Source: Clostridia bacterium
GTDB lineage: Bacteria > Bacillota > Clostridia > Christensenellales > Borkfalkiaceae
DNA length: 6,036 bases
Direction: 5' to 3'
Assembly: GCA_017648525.1 (NCBI GenBank)
Contig: JAGCIP010000236.1
Coordinates: 1 to 6,036 of the forward strand
Made by a program: the position numbers and the translations under genes. Below, piece by piece: positions 1 through 6,036 of this stretch. Every line of letters begins with the position of its first letter. Within the stretch, counting starts at the first letter, position 1. Below the pieces are notes generated by a model. The model was not told the origin of the DNA and made no database searches. It was given only the letters and a program-made list of their open reading frames with translations.

Positions 1-1
1 A

Positions 2-1870
2 AATAAAATAAGAGTAAATCTCGTTGACGGTAAATTCATTCCTACCGTAGGCGGTATCTATACTATTGAATATTCAGTAAGCGATATATTTGGTAATAAA
101 ACAGTTAAAACAGTTCAAGTTGAAGCGGTTGACGTACAGCCAAGTATAAACGTTGAATTTGAAAATGAAATAGATTATAATGGAACGTTTATAGTTGCTG
201 AGAAAATAAAACTCTTTGATTCAATAATCAATCAGCAAAGTGCTTACGGTGATATATCCATAAAAACTTACGCTGAACTTAAATCAAATCCGTCAGTTAA
301 GTATGAATTGACCTATGAAAACGGCTATTCGTTTACTCCCCTTTATAGTGGTGCTTACGATATAGTTATTGAGATTAGTGATTATTCTTTAACAGAGATT
401 ATAGAGAAAGAATTAATGGTTGACGTTGCTGACGTTGTGTATTATCAGCAAGTTGCTCCGTTCCCTAATAAGTTAATCAAAAACGGCACTTATAATTTAG
501 ACGTTATTAAGGCATACTCGCTGGCATCTGGTGAACCAGTTGAAGTTGAACTTGAATTGTCTGTATTTAACGATTCAAATTCTACTGAAGAAGTTGTCAA
601 TGCGTCAAATATGGTGATTTCTGCAAACAGAAATATTAAGTTGACGTATAAGCCTGTTGGTTTAGATTTTACTGCTAAACCTTTTGAAGTTGAGTTAGGC
701 GTTTTGAGAACTGGCTTATACGAAAAAACTCTTGTTATGAGAAATTATTTTTATGCAGAAGCGGGTAACTTAAGTTTTAGTGCGGATACAGAGGGGATAA
801 GTTGTGAAATTACAAATAAAGTTAACGATATTGCGTCGTTTTACTTTGCAAATATTCTGGCTGGGCACGATTTCTATTTGAATTTATTCCCACTCGTTGA
901 CGAAGGAAGTTATATACCTTTTGACCGCTTGAATTGTTATTTGTATGATGCAACAAATAGTACAAACTTTGTAAAAGCATCGTTTATAAGCCAAGATGGA
1001 ATGTGGTTCGTTAGTTTGAATGATGGCGATTTGGTTAAAATTTTCGATTCTTGGGGTGAAGAAGACTGTTTAGAGTTAAACTTCAATTCTCAAAAGAATG
1101 TGTTTATTTTCGATAATTTATATACCGAAAAAGGTGTTGAATTTTTTGGAACTGATAATCAAGCAATTTTTAGAGATGGTATTATACTTAAATTAGAAAT
1201 TCTCGCTACAAACGATTGTCAAGGTATAAAAATCGAAAAGATTAATAATCAAGTTATTTCAAGTGCTTCTATTGATTTTACCCCTGCAATTATTGATATG
1301 ACTCACGATAATAATGCAGGTGAAAAGAAAATAGGTGAAACTATTAAACTTGAAAAATTTGTTGGGTACGACGTTTTGACTCCAAACGTTAAAACTGTTG
1401 TTACCGTGCAGTATAGACCTACGAAGGAATCTATGTGGACTTTCGTTAAATCTGTTGACGAGGTTGTTTTGAAAAATGCTGATGCGTCAAGGGGATACGA
1501 GTTCGTTCTTGATAAATATGGCGAGTATAACGTTAACGTAAAAGTTGTTGACGATATTGTAACAGACAATGGCGCTTCACGTTCATATACGATTTTTGTT
1601 AACGATTATAATAAACCCGTTGTAAATATTACGTCTAAAACAACGTCAGGTAAAGTAGGCGAATCAATTAAGTTAGCGAAATTCGAAACAGAAAAGAATT
1701 TGTCTGAATTAAGTTATTACTTCGTTATCGTAGACGTTGATGGTTATTATAACTTTACAAAAGAAACATCATTTACGGCTAATAAAGCAGGTAAATATAA
1801 AGTTACTTTAGTCGTTTTAGATGGTAATTACAATATGGCACAAGTTTCATACAATATAATGGTGAAATAG
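2..1870 (+). CDS. Secreted multi-domain Ig-like repeat protein, 5'-truncated by window edge
   Basis: The frame is open from the first bases of the window to a TAG stop, giving 622 visible residues; the true start lies upstream. A TTG at 308 is an internal Leu codon with no ribosome-binding site, and the 102 residues before it continue the same domain style. Visible layout: the end of an Ig-like domain (residues 1-38, with GGIYTIEYSVSD), two further Ig-like beta-sandwiches (about 39-146 and 147-255), a central beta-rich domain without an Ig signature (about 256-418), and two DUF5011/Big_3-like Ig domains (about 424-535 and 537-622). The last two share KIGETIKLEKF / KVGESIKLAKF (residues 443 and 551) and a closing strand of the form aGkYkVtlvV-D. 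No LPXTG motif, transmembrane segment or wall-binding repeat is present at the C-terminus, so any anchor must be N-terminal. Ig arrays of this kind usually act as spacers, adhesins or carbohydrate-binding scaffolds; the function here is unknown. It ends 1 nt before the DUF4838 gene and is probably co-transcribed with it. Confidence 0.85.
   Translation, partial: NKIRVNLVDGKFIPTVGGIYTIEYSVSDIFGNKTVKTVQVEAVDVQPSINVEFENEIDYNGTFIVAEKIKLFDSIINQQSAYGDISIKTYAELKSNPSVKYELTYENGYSFTPLYSGAYDIVIEISDYSLTEIIEKELMVDVADVVYYQQVAPFPNKLIKNGTYNLDVIKAYSLASGEPVEVELELSVFNDSNSTEEVVNASNMVISANRNIKLTYKPVGLDFTAKPFEVELGVLRTGLYEKTLVMRNYFYAEAGNLSFSADTEGISCEITNKVNDIASFYFANILAGHDFYLNLFPLVDEGSYIPFDRLNCYLYDATNSTNFVKASFISQDGMWFVSLNDGDLVKIFDSWGEEDCLELNFNSQKNVFIFDNLYTEKGVEFFGTDNQAIFRDGIILKLEILATNDCQGIKIEKINNQVISSASIDFTPAIIDMTHDNNAGEKKIGETIKLEKFVGYDVLTPNVKTVVTVQYRPTKESMWTFVKSVDEVVLKNADASRGYEFVLDKYGEYNVNVKVVDDIVTDNGASRSYTIFVNDYNKPVVNITSKTTSGKVGESIKLAKFETEKNLSELSYYFVIVDVDGYYNFTKETSFTANKAGKYKVTLVVLDGNYNMAQVSYNIMVK
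767..1256 (+). other. Central non-Ig beta-rich domain of the Ig-repeat protein
   Basis: Residues about 256-418 of the first protein do not show the Ig closing-strand pattern of their neighbours. They alternate hydrophobic and polar residues, contain several aromatics and acidic turns (for example WFVSLNDGD, FIFDNLYTEKG, FFGTDNQAIF) and three cysteines. A lectin-like or carbohydrate-binding beta-sandwich would fit this composition and its place between Ig spacers, but I recognise no family. The boundaries are approximate. Confidence 0.35.
1328..1867 (+). repeat. Tandem pair of DUF5011/Big_3-like Ig domains (protein-level repeat)
   Basis: Two successive domains begin with nearly the same strand, K-[IV]-G-E-[TS]-I-K-L-x-K-F, at nt 1328 and nt 1652, 108 residues apart. 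They end with matching G-strands (YGEYNVNVKVVDD and AGKYKVTLVVLDG). The DNA has diverged, so this is an old domain duplication and not a recent recombination repeat. The fragment at the left edge of the window (GGIYTIEYSVSDIFGN) carries the same closing strand, so the array continues upstream. Confidence 0.7.
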
Positions 1871-1871
1871 G
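1861..1871 (+). promoter_or_regulatory. Ribosome-binding site(s) for the DUF4838 gene, inside the upstream stop region
   Basis: GGTGA at 1861-1865 stands 6 nt before the ATG at 1872. AGGA at 1869-1872 stands 5 nt before the second in-frame ATG at 1878. The two starts differ by two residues and both are plausible. The second gives a canonical M-K-K lipoprotein signal start. Both sites lie in or touch the last codons of the preceding gene, so translation of the two genes is likely coupled. Confidence 0.55.
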
Positions 1872-3776
1872 ATGATTATGAAAAAAATAATTTCAATTTT
1901 GTTAGTAATAGTTTGTCTTTTTTCTGCAGTTGCTTGCAAACCGCAAGAACAAGTAGAAGTTAAAGACGAAACTTTTTCAGGCGAATATTTGTTGTATAAT
2001 GGGGCCACTGATTATGCGGTTGTAGTACCAGAACAAGCAAATTCAAATGAAATTTTAGCATTGGATGAATTTACGTCTTTATTTAGTGAAGCAACGGGTA
2101 TTAATTTACCCGTTGTGAAAGATAGTGGACTAACTTTTAATGAAGAAAGTAAATATATTTCAATCGGGAACACTACTTTACTCGATTCTTCAAAAATAAT
2201 AATAGAAGACGAAGTAAAAGTTGATAACGGGATGGCTATTAAAACCAAAGGTAAAACTTTGTTCTTTATCGGCGGTGGAGAGTACGGCGTGGTTTACGCC
2301 GTTTACGAATTCTTATTTAGAACGCTTAATTTTGAACAGTACTATATTGATTGTTATGCTTTGGATAAGTGCGTTACGGAAATTCCGCTTATGAATTATA
2401 ACGTAATAGATTATCCAGATATTCCTATGTATTGCAATTTTCCACGTTTTCTAGATATGAATCCTCTTGCAGCGCTTAGGATGCGCGCGCCTTATAGAAG
2501 TAGTAAATTTTTGGGCGCTGTTGGTGGTAGAATTTCGCATATGTCTTTAGTTTATATGAACGAAACGGTTGTTGAAGGACATGAGAATTATTGGCTAAGT
2601 GAAGATAAAACTCAATTGTGTTATACCGCTCGTGGAAATGAAGAAGAATATGATTTAATGATTGAGGCTTATTGCAACAGTATAAAAGATGCAATTAAAA
2701 ATAATCCGGGTGCGTCAATTTATAATACGTCTAACGCTGACGAAAGAACTGCATGCACTTGTGAAACGTGTATGAAAGAGTTTAACGAGTATGGTAAACG
2801 CCATTCTGCGGCATACATCAAATTCATTAATATTGCTGCGGATAGGATTAAGGATTGGATGGAGAATGACACTGAAGGCAAACAGTATTCTAACCCGAAT
2901 TTTAGATTAGTTGTTACTGCGTACAATCTTTATGAAAATCCTCCTGTTGTGTACGACCAAAAAACAAAGCAATATTTACCCATTAAAGAAGACGTTGTTT
3001 TTAGTGATAACGTTATGCTTGAGTATGCACCTATCGACGCAGATTATTCGCATTCATTTACGCATGAAAATAATTTAATTTATTTCGATTATCTAAAGCA
3101 ATGGTCAGTTTTAACAGATGAAATTTTTATGTTTATTTATGCAACTAATTTCCATAATTTTATGTATCCTTACGATAATTTTGACTCAATGCAACTTAAT
3201 TATCAATTGTTTTACGATTATAACACAATGATGCTTGTTGATGAAAGTCAAAATGGAAACGATGCGGGAATGACTGGTTGGCATATTTTAAAATCGTTTC
3301 TTTCTTGTAATTACGGCTGGGATGTTTATGCAAATCAAAACGAGTTAATCGATAGATTCTTTAAAGGGTATTTTTTAGATGCGGCTGACGATATGCTTAA
3401 ATTTTTTAATGGTTATCGTGCGTGGTCTGCTTATCAAAAGAACGTTTTATGCCCCGGTATAGGTGATATTTATTTTAGTGTGGCTAAAAGGGAATATTGG
3501 CCTAAATCTATTCTTGAAGAATGGTATGGATACGTTAACGATGCGCTAAAAAAGATAGAAAAGTATAAAGTACAAGCGCCTGAAACTTATGAAATGCTAT
3601 ATAAACATATAACGCAAGAAAGAGCCTTTTTGGATTATGCATTGTGTACGTTATATAAAACTGAATTAGGTTCGGATTATCGATTATATGCTGATGCTTT
3701 AATAGAAGGAGTTACGCTTAACGGAATAGAAAACGTAGCCGAAGGTAGTGAAATAAATTTAGACTCGTTTAGATAA
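1872..3776 (+). CDS. DUF4838 (GH163-like) surface lipoprotein, candidate glycoside hydrolase
   Basis: The product is 634 residues from the ATG at 1872 (632 from 1878). Residues 3-22 form a lipoprotein signal, K-K, a hydrophobic core and A-V-A-C with Cys22 as lipidation site, so the protein should sit on the outer face of the membrane. Residues about 40-160 match the alpha/beta domain that precedes the catalytic domain in GH67- and GH20-like enzymes: YAVVVPEQA, YISIGNT (95-101), and GGGEYGVVYAVYEFL (134-148). The DUF4838 region follows, with the family's cysteine cluster CTCETC (295-300) after SNADE. Its later signature GWHILKSFL...YGWD...LIDRFFKGYF..AADDM starts near residue 469. The rest is a helical C-terminal part, and the length is normal for the family. 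From memory, DUF4838 includes GH163 endo-beta-N-acetylglucosaminidases, but I cannot assign catalytic residues here, so substrate and activity are open. Its neighbours, Ig-repeat surface proteins and a sugar permease, support a glycan-use role. Confidence 0.88.
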   Translation: MIMKKIISILLVIVCLFSAVACKPQEQVEVKDETFSGEYLLYNGATDYAVVVPEQANSNEILALDEFTSLFSEATGINLPVVKDSGLTFNEESKYISIGNTTLLDSSKIIIEDEVKVDNGMAIKTKGKTLFFIGGGEYGVVYAVYEFLFRTLNFEQYYIDCYALDKCVTEIPLMNYNVIDYPDIPMYCNFPRFLDMNPLAALRMRAPYRSSKFLGAVGGRISHMSLVYMNETVVEGHENYWLSEDKTQLCYTARGNEEEYDLMIEAYCNSIKDAIKNNPGASIYNTSNADERTACTCETCMKEFNEYGKRHSAAYIKFINIAADRIKDWMENDTEGKQYSNPNFRLVVTAYNLYENPPVVYDQKTKQYLPIKEDVVFSDNVMLEYAPIDADYSHSFTHENNLIYFDYLKQWSVLTDEIFMFIYATNFHNFMYPYDNFDSMQLNYQLFYDYNTMMLVDESQNGNDAGMTGWHILKSFLSCNYGWDVYANQNELIDRFFKGYFLDAADDMLKFFNGYRAWSAYQKNVLCPGIGDIYFSVAKREYWPKSILEEWYGYVNDALKKIEKYKVQAPETYEMLYKHITQERAFLDYALCTLYKTELGSDYRLYADALIEGVTLNGIENVAEGSEINLDSFR

Positions 3777-3777
3777 A

Positions 3778-3782
3778 AGAGG
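3778..3782 (+). promoter_or_regulatory. Ribosome-binding site of the BIG2/beta-repeat lipoprotein gene
   Basis: AGAGG lies 5 nt before the ATG at 3788, within the 11-nt gap after the TAA of the DUF4838 gene. It fixes the start, which also gives a well-formed signal peptide (MKNFKFYLLL). The gap has no room for a promoter or terminator, supporting a single transcript. Confidence 0.75.
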
Positions 3783-3787
3783 AAAAG

Positions 3788-5926
3788 ATGAAAAATTTTA
3801 AGTTTTATTTATTATTGATAGTAACGTTAGCGTTATTGTTGATTGTACCGGCTTGTAAAAAGCCGTCAACCGAAGTTCCACAAACCGAAGTTACGTCAAA
3901 GATAGCGCTAAATAAGACCGAAATCAAGTTGGAAAAATATGAGTTTGAACAATTAATCGTTAGTGTTGAAAATGCTGAAAATCAAACCGTTACTTGGTTT
4001 ACCAACAATTCTGAAGTTGCCACTATAGAAAATGGAACGGTGTACGCCGTTTCTGAAGGTATGGTTGTCGTTGGGGCTAAACTTGACGATGGTTCAACTG
4101 CTAAATGTTTCGTTGTAGTTACAGACAATAAATTAGTTCCGAATTTATCAATGAACATAGAAGAAGAAACTAATTTAATGATTGGTACAAGTTTTAATCT
4201 AGAATATTCTTTAAAGTATAACGGAAAGATTTTAGAAGACGTTGATTTTTCATTCGACGTAAGTGGTGATAAAACTGCAATAAGTTTAGAAAACGGCGTT
4301 ATAACCGCTAACTCACTAGGCAATGCCGTTTTAACTGTTACTGCAAAGTGGGGAGAAGTGGTTGTTTACGAAGAATATTCAATAAACGTTATGACAGGTA
4401 TTATGGGCGAAGTCTATAATGCCGATATGGTTGAACTTTGTAATGATGATAGAGCGGATTTGCCTGTTGTACTTCAACTAAATCCCGTAATGTATGATAA
4501 CGGAACAATTGTTGATAAAGGTAGCGTTTCGATTGAAAGCATACGTTCTGATTTGGATATTATTTCTGTTGATGGGGATAAAATCGTTGCAGAAAAACAA
4601 GGTGTTACGAACGTTTACGTTACGTTAAAAAATGCAGAGACGGGGAATAGTGTTGAATGTAAGTTGACGGTTAAAGTATCTCTTTATGAACAGGATAAAA
4701 CGGAAACCATTACTATAACCAATCTGTATCACGATGACGTGTCGTATAAAATTACTCCGGCTAAAGTTTTTAAAGATTTAGAAGAAACTGATATTAAAGA
4801 CGAGAAAATTGTTTCAGTTACAGACGTTACTGGTGTTTCCGATATAAATATCGCATATAATAACGATTTTATAGACGTTGAACAGATAGTTGGTTTAAAA
4901 CTTTTAGGTGAAAGAATTTGGAGGATTGAAACTGAAAAACTTTCTTATCTAGTTAAAATCAATATAGAAGAAGAGAATCCTTCAAGTTTGATTTTAGGGG
5001 ATTATATACCTGAAGGTAGCGAATATATTGTTTCATTAAAATACCTAAATAATACTAACGTAGTTGAATTTTATGATTTATCAACTAAAACGCTTGTTTC
5101 TAGCGGCAGTTTTGAGATGAGAATTGCAAACGACTCTTGTGGGTTAATTAGTTTTAGTTTAGATAATAATGCAGTTTATGATTTGCAAACTCTAAATGGT
5201 TTTTACTGGGAATATAAAGGCTGCGTTTACGTGAATATTGGTGTTGGTAGCAATGAATATGAAAGTTTTAGTTTGAACACGAACGCTCCTTACGAGACGA
5301 TTTCAGGCATTTATTCATCTAGTACGTGGGCAGTTAAAGTTCAGCTCAATCAAGATAAAACTTTTGTGTTAGACGTTGATAATACAACGAATAAAATGAC
5401 TTTGGGTACGTATTCTCTAACGGCAACAAGTGCCTACGGTGGCTTGATTTCGGTTCAACTTGAAAAAGAATTTGCAGGGCAGAAAACAATTAACGGAACG
5501 TATGATTTGAACGACGGGAAATATGAAGTGGTATTTACTGATTTAAGTATTTTCACTGATTCGATAACTATGTGTCAAAACGTAGAGAAAATCACCATTA
5601 AAGATGACTTCGCTGGATATTATTACGTAAAAGGCAATCAATGTGCGCCTATAATGTTCAATAAAGACGGTTCTTGTTTCTTTGCTTTCCCCAAATCGGC
5701 TAATAATAGCTCCTTTATCGCAAGCGCTGGTTATTACGAATTAGTACCTGATGAAACTGATAGCGGAAAAGGTACGGTGAAAATATATTTAGAGAGAGGT
5801 TATTATTCTACACATTTTACAGAGGGCGAATACGTTATAGAAGACGGAGTATACGTTATAACGGCATATATTAAAGGGACAGGTAATGGAGACGTTCAGA
5901 AATTTACACAAAGGAGATCTAAATAA
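3788..5926 (+). CDS. Lipoprotein with BIG2 and Ig-like domains and a C-terminal beta-repeat tail
   Basis: The product is 712 residues. Residues 1-23 form a lipoprotein signal, with a hydrophobic core ending V-P-A-C and Cys23 as anchor. Residues about 37-113 are a clear BIG2-type bacterial Ig domain: IALNKTEIKLE, then VTWFTNNSEVATIENGTVYAVSEG, then a VVV closing strand. Two further Ig-like domains follow at about 114-203 (ISLENGVITANSLGNAVLTVTA) and 204-300 (IISVDGDKIVAEKQGVTNVYV). Residues about 304-400 are beta-rich and unrecognised. Residues 404-712 are three consecutive 103-residue units with G-x-[YF] landmarks. No catalytic motif, transmembrane helix or sortase signal is visible. The Ig stack probably holds the tail away from the membrane, where it may bind a ligand or glycan; that is inference. 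The gene sits directly before a sugar permease gene, where a solute-binding protein is often found, but it does not resemble one. The function is unknown. Confidence 0.88.
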   Translation: MKNFKFYLLLIVTLALLLIVPACKKPSTEVPQTEVTSKIALNKTEIKLEKYEFEQLIVSVENAENQTVTWFTNNSEVATIENGTVYAVSEGMVVVGAKLDDGSTAKCFVVVTDNKLVPNLSMNIEEETNLMIGTSFNLEYSLKYNGKILEDVDFSFDVSGDKTAISLENGVITANSLGNAVLTVTAKWGEVVVYEEYSINVMTGIMGEVYNADMVELCNDDRADLPVVLQLNPVMYDNGTIVDKGSVSIESIRSDLDIISVDGDKIVAEKQGVTNVYVTLKNAETGNSVECKLTVKVSLYEQDKTETITITNLYHDDVSYKITPAKVFKDLEETDIKDEKIVSVTDVTGVSDINIAYNNDFIDVEQIVGLKLLGERIWRIETEKLSYLVKINIEEENPSSLILGDYIPEGSEYIVSLKYLNNTNVVEFYDLSTKTLVSSGSFEMRIANDSCGLISFSLDNNAVYDLQTLNGFYWEYKGCVYVNIGVGSNEYESFSLNTNAPYETISGIYSSSTWAVKVQLNQDKTFVLDVDNTTNKMTLGTYSLTATSAYGGLISVQLEKEFAGQKTINGTYDLNDGKYEVVFTDLSIFTDSITMCQNVEKITIKDDFAGYYYVKGNQCAPIMFNKDGSCFFAFPKSANNSSFIASAGYYELVPDETDSGKGTVKIYLERGYYSTHFTEGEYVIEDGVYVITAYIKGTGNGDVQKFTQRRSK
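4997..5305 (+). repeat. C-terminal beta-repeat unit 1 (residues 404-506)
   Basis: First of three protein-level units. Landmarks: opening GDY (404), GSF (440), GLISFSL (about 452-458) and NGFYWEYKGCVYVNI (from 470). It is the most diverged of the three; its opening stretch has NNTN where the later units have a D-[KG]-[TS] turn. The similarity is in the protein and not evident in the DNA. Confidence 0.6.
5306..5614 (+). repeat. C-terminal beta-repeat unit 2 (residues 507-609)
   Basis: Second unit. Landmarks: opening GIY (507), LNQDKTF turn, GTYSLTA (540), GLISVQL, then NGTYDLNDGKYEVVF (from 569). The order of landmarks is the same as in units 1 and 3. The pattern G-x-Y, short turn, acidic turn, alternating hydrophobics suggests paired beta strands, as in small barrel or lipocalin-like domains. 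Confidence 0.65.
5615..5923 (+). repeat. C-terminal beta-repeat unit 3 (residues 610-712)
   Basis: Third unit, ending exactly at the C-terminus. Landmarks: opening GYY (610), FNKDGSCFF turn, GYYELVP (648), GTVKIYL and EGEYVIEDGVYVITA (from 679). The final residues QRRSK are basic and carry no sorting signal. Confidence 0.65.
5911..5916 (+). promoter_or_regulatory. Ribosome-binding site of the permease gene, inside the upstream reading frame
   Basis: AAGGAG lies 9 nt before the ATG at 5926 and is inside the last codons of the lipoprotein gene. The stop TAA (5924-5926) and the ATG share one base, the typical layout for translational coupling. Confidence 0.75.
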
Positions 5927-6036
5927 TGGCAAATAGTATTAAACAGTCTAGTAAAGCTAAATTGATTTGTTATCTTTCAATTATTGCTATACCGGTGATA
6001 CAATTTATAGTATTTTATATAATTGTTAATGCGAAC
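5926..6036 (+). CDS. Probable carbohydrate ABC transporter permease (MalF/LplB type), N-terminal fragment
   Basis: Only 37 codons are in the window. The product starts MANSIKQSSKAKL, a short basic cytoplasmic tail, followed by a long hydrophobic segment (about residues 14-35, CYLSIIAIPVIQFIVFYIIV) ending in N-A-N. This resembles the first transmembrane helix of MalF/LplB-type sugar permeases, which often read like L-P-V-x-Q-F-x-I-F-Y-x-x-V-N in Clostridia. The assignment rests on this short stretch and on context next to a DUF4838 lipoprotein, so another multi-pass membrane protein remains possible. A second permease and a binding-protein gene would be expected downstream if the call is right. 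The start is supported by AAGGAG 9 nt upstream, and the gene overlaps the previous stop by 1 nt. Confidence 0.6.
   Translation, partial: MANSIKQSSKAKLICYLSIIAIPVIQFIVFYIIVNAN

Noticed and set aside
308..310. TTG as a start codon for the first protein
   Set aside because: The frame is open for 102 further codons to the window edge, the upstream residues continue Ig-like sequence, and neither a ribosome-binding site nor a signal peptide is found at the TTG.
1524..1540. Short palindromes AACGTT and CGTTAACG, seen here and elsewhere (for example near 3535), as possible operator or methylation sites
   Set aside because: They lie in coding sequence, in frame with Asn-Val or Val-Asn codons, and are explained by the codon-context bias; they have no common position relative to gene starts.
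1303..1569. Minus-strand open frame of 88 codons opposite the Ig domains
   Set aside because: It lies wholly opposite a well-supported coding region, has low-complexity Ser/Thr-rich translation, and has no ribosome-binding site or recognisable motif.
2012..2926. Three minus-strand open frames opposite the DUF4838 gene
   Set aside because: All are opposite conserved family motifs on the plus strand; their translations look like shadow sequence with no domain or signal.
3777..3787. Possible terminator or promoter between the two lipoprotein genes
   Set aside because: The gap is 11 nt, holds only the ribosome-binding site, and has no inverted repeat or T-run.
3982..4323. Minus-strand open frame of 113 codons opposite the BIG2 domain
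   Set aside because: It mirrors a clear BIG2 coding region and its Ser/Thr/Pro-rich translation matches no family I know.
1..6036. Defence system, mobile element, CRISPR array or RNA gene
   Set aside because: No transposase, nuclease, terminal repeats, spaced direct repeats or tRNA-like folds were seen; the DNA is accounted for by four continuous reading frames.

Overview
The window is AT-rich (about one third GC by eye), densely coding and entirely plus-strand. Gram-positive-style lipoprotein signal peptides, purine-rich Shine-Dalgarno sites and the start of a sugar ABC permease gene suggest a low-GC Bacillota genome, most likely an uncultured gut-type Clostridia. That assignment is an inference; there is no rRNA or marker gene here to confirm it.

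Layout: (1) the 3' part of a large secreted protein built of immunoglobulin-like beta-sandwich domains around an unidentified central beta-rich domain (2-1870, running off the left edge); (2) a lipoprotein of the DUF4838 family, a glycoside-hydrolase-like surface protein (1872-3776); (3) a second lipoprotein with a BIG2-type domain, two further Ig-like domains, an unrecognised segment and a C-terminal tail of three 103-residue beta repeats (3788-5926); (4) the first 37 codons of a membrane protein that looks like a MalF/LplB-type carbohydrate ABC transporter permease (5926-6036, running off the right edge).

The genes are separated by 1 nt, 11 nt and a 1-nt overlap, with a ribosome-binding site before each start and no terminator or promoter between them. 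They are therefore very probably one operon with at least partial translational coupling. The simplest reading is a glycan-use locus of a Gram-positive bacterium: Ig-repeat proteins on the cell surface or in the wall, a lipid-anchored candidate glycosidase acting on a glycan outside the membrane, and an ABC importer for the released sugar. The substrate cannot be read from the sequence. DUF4838 overlaps the CAZy family GH163 (endo-beta-N-acetylglucosaminidases acting on complex N-glycans, from memory), so host glycans are a reasonable but unproven candidate.

There are no RNA genes, mobile elements, CRISPR arrays or gene-free stretches longer than 11 nt. The less ordinary points are the exactly spaced C-terminal repeats of the third protein, a strong preference for C-ending codons before a codon starting with G, and a binding-protein-like position occupied by an Ig/beta-repeat lipoprotein.
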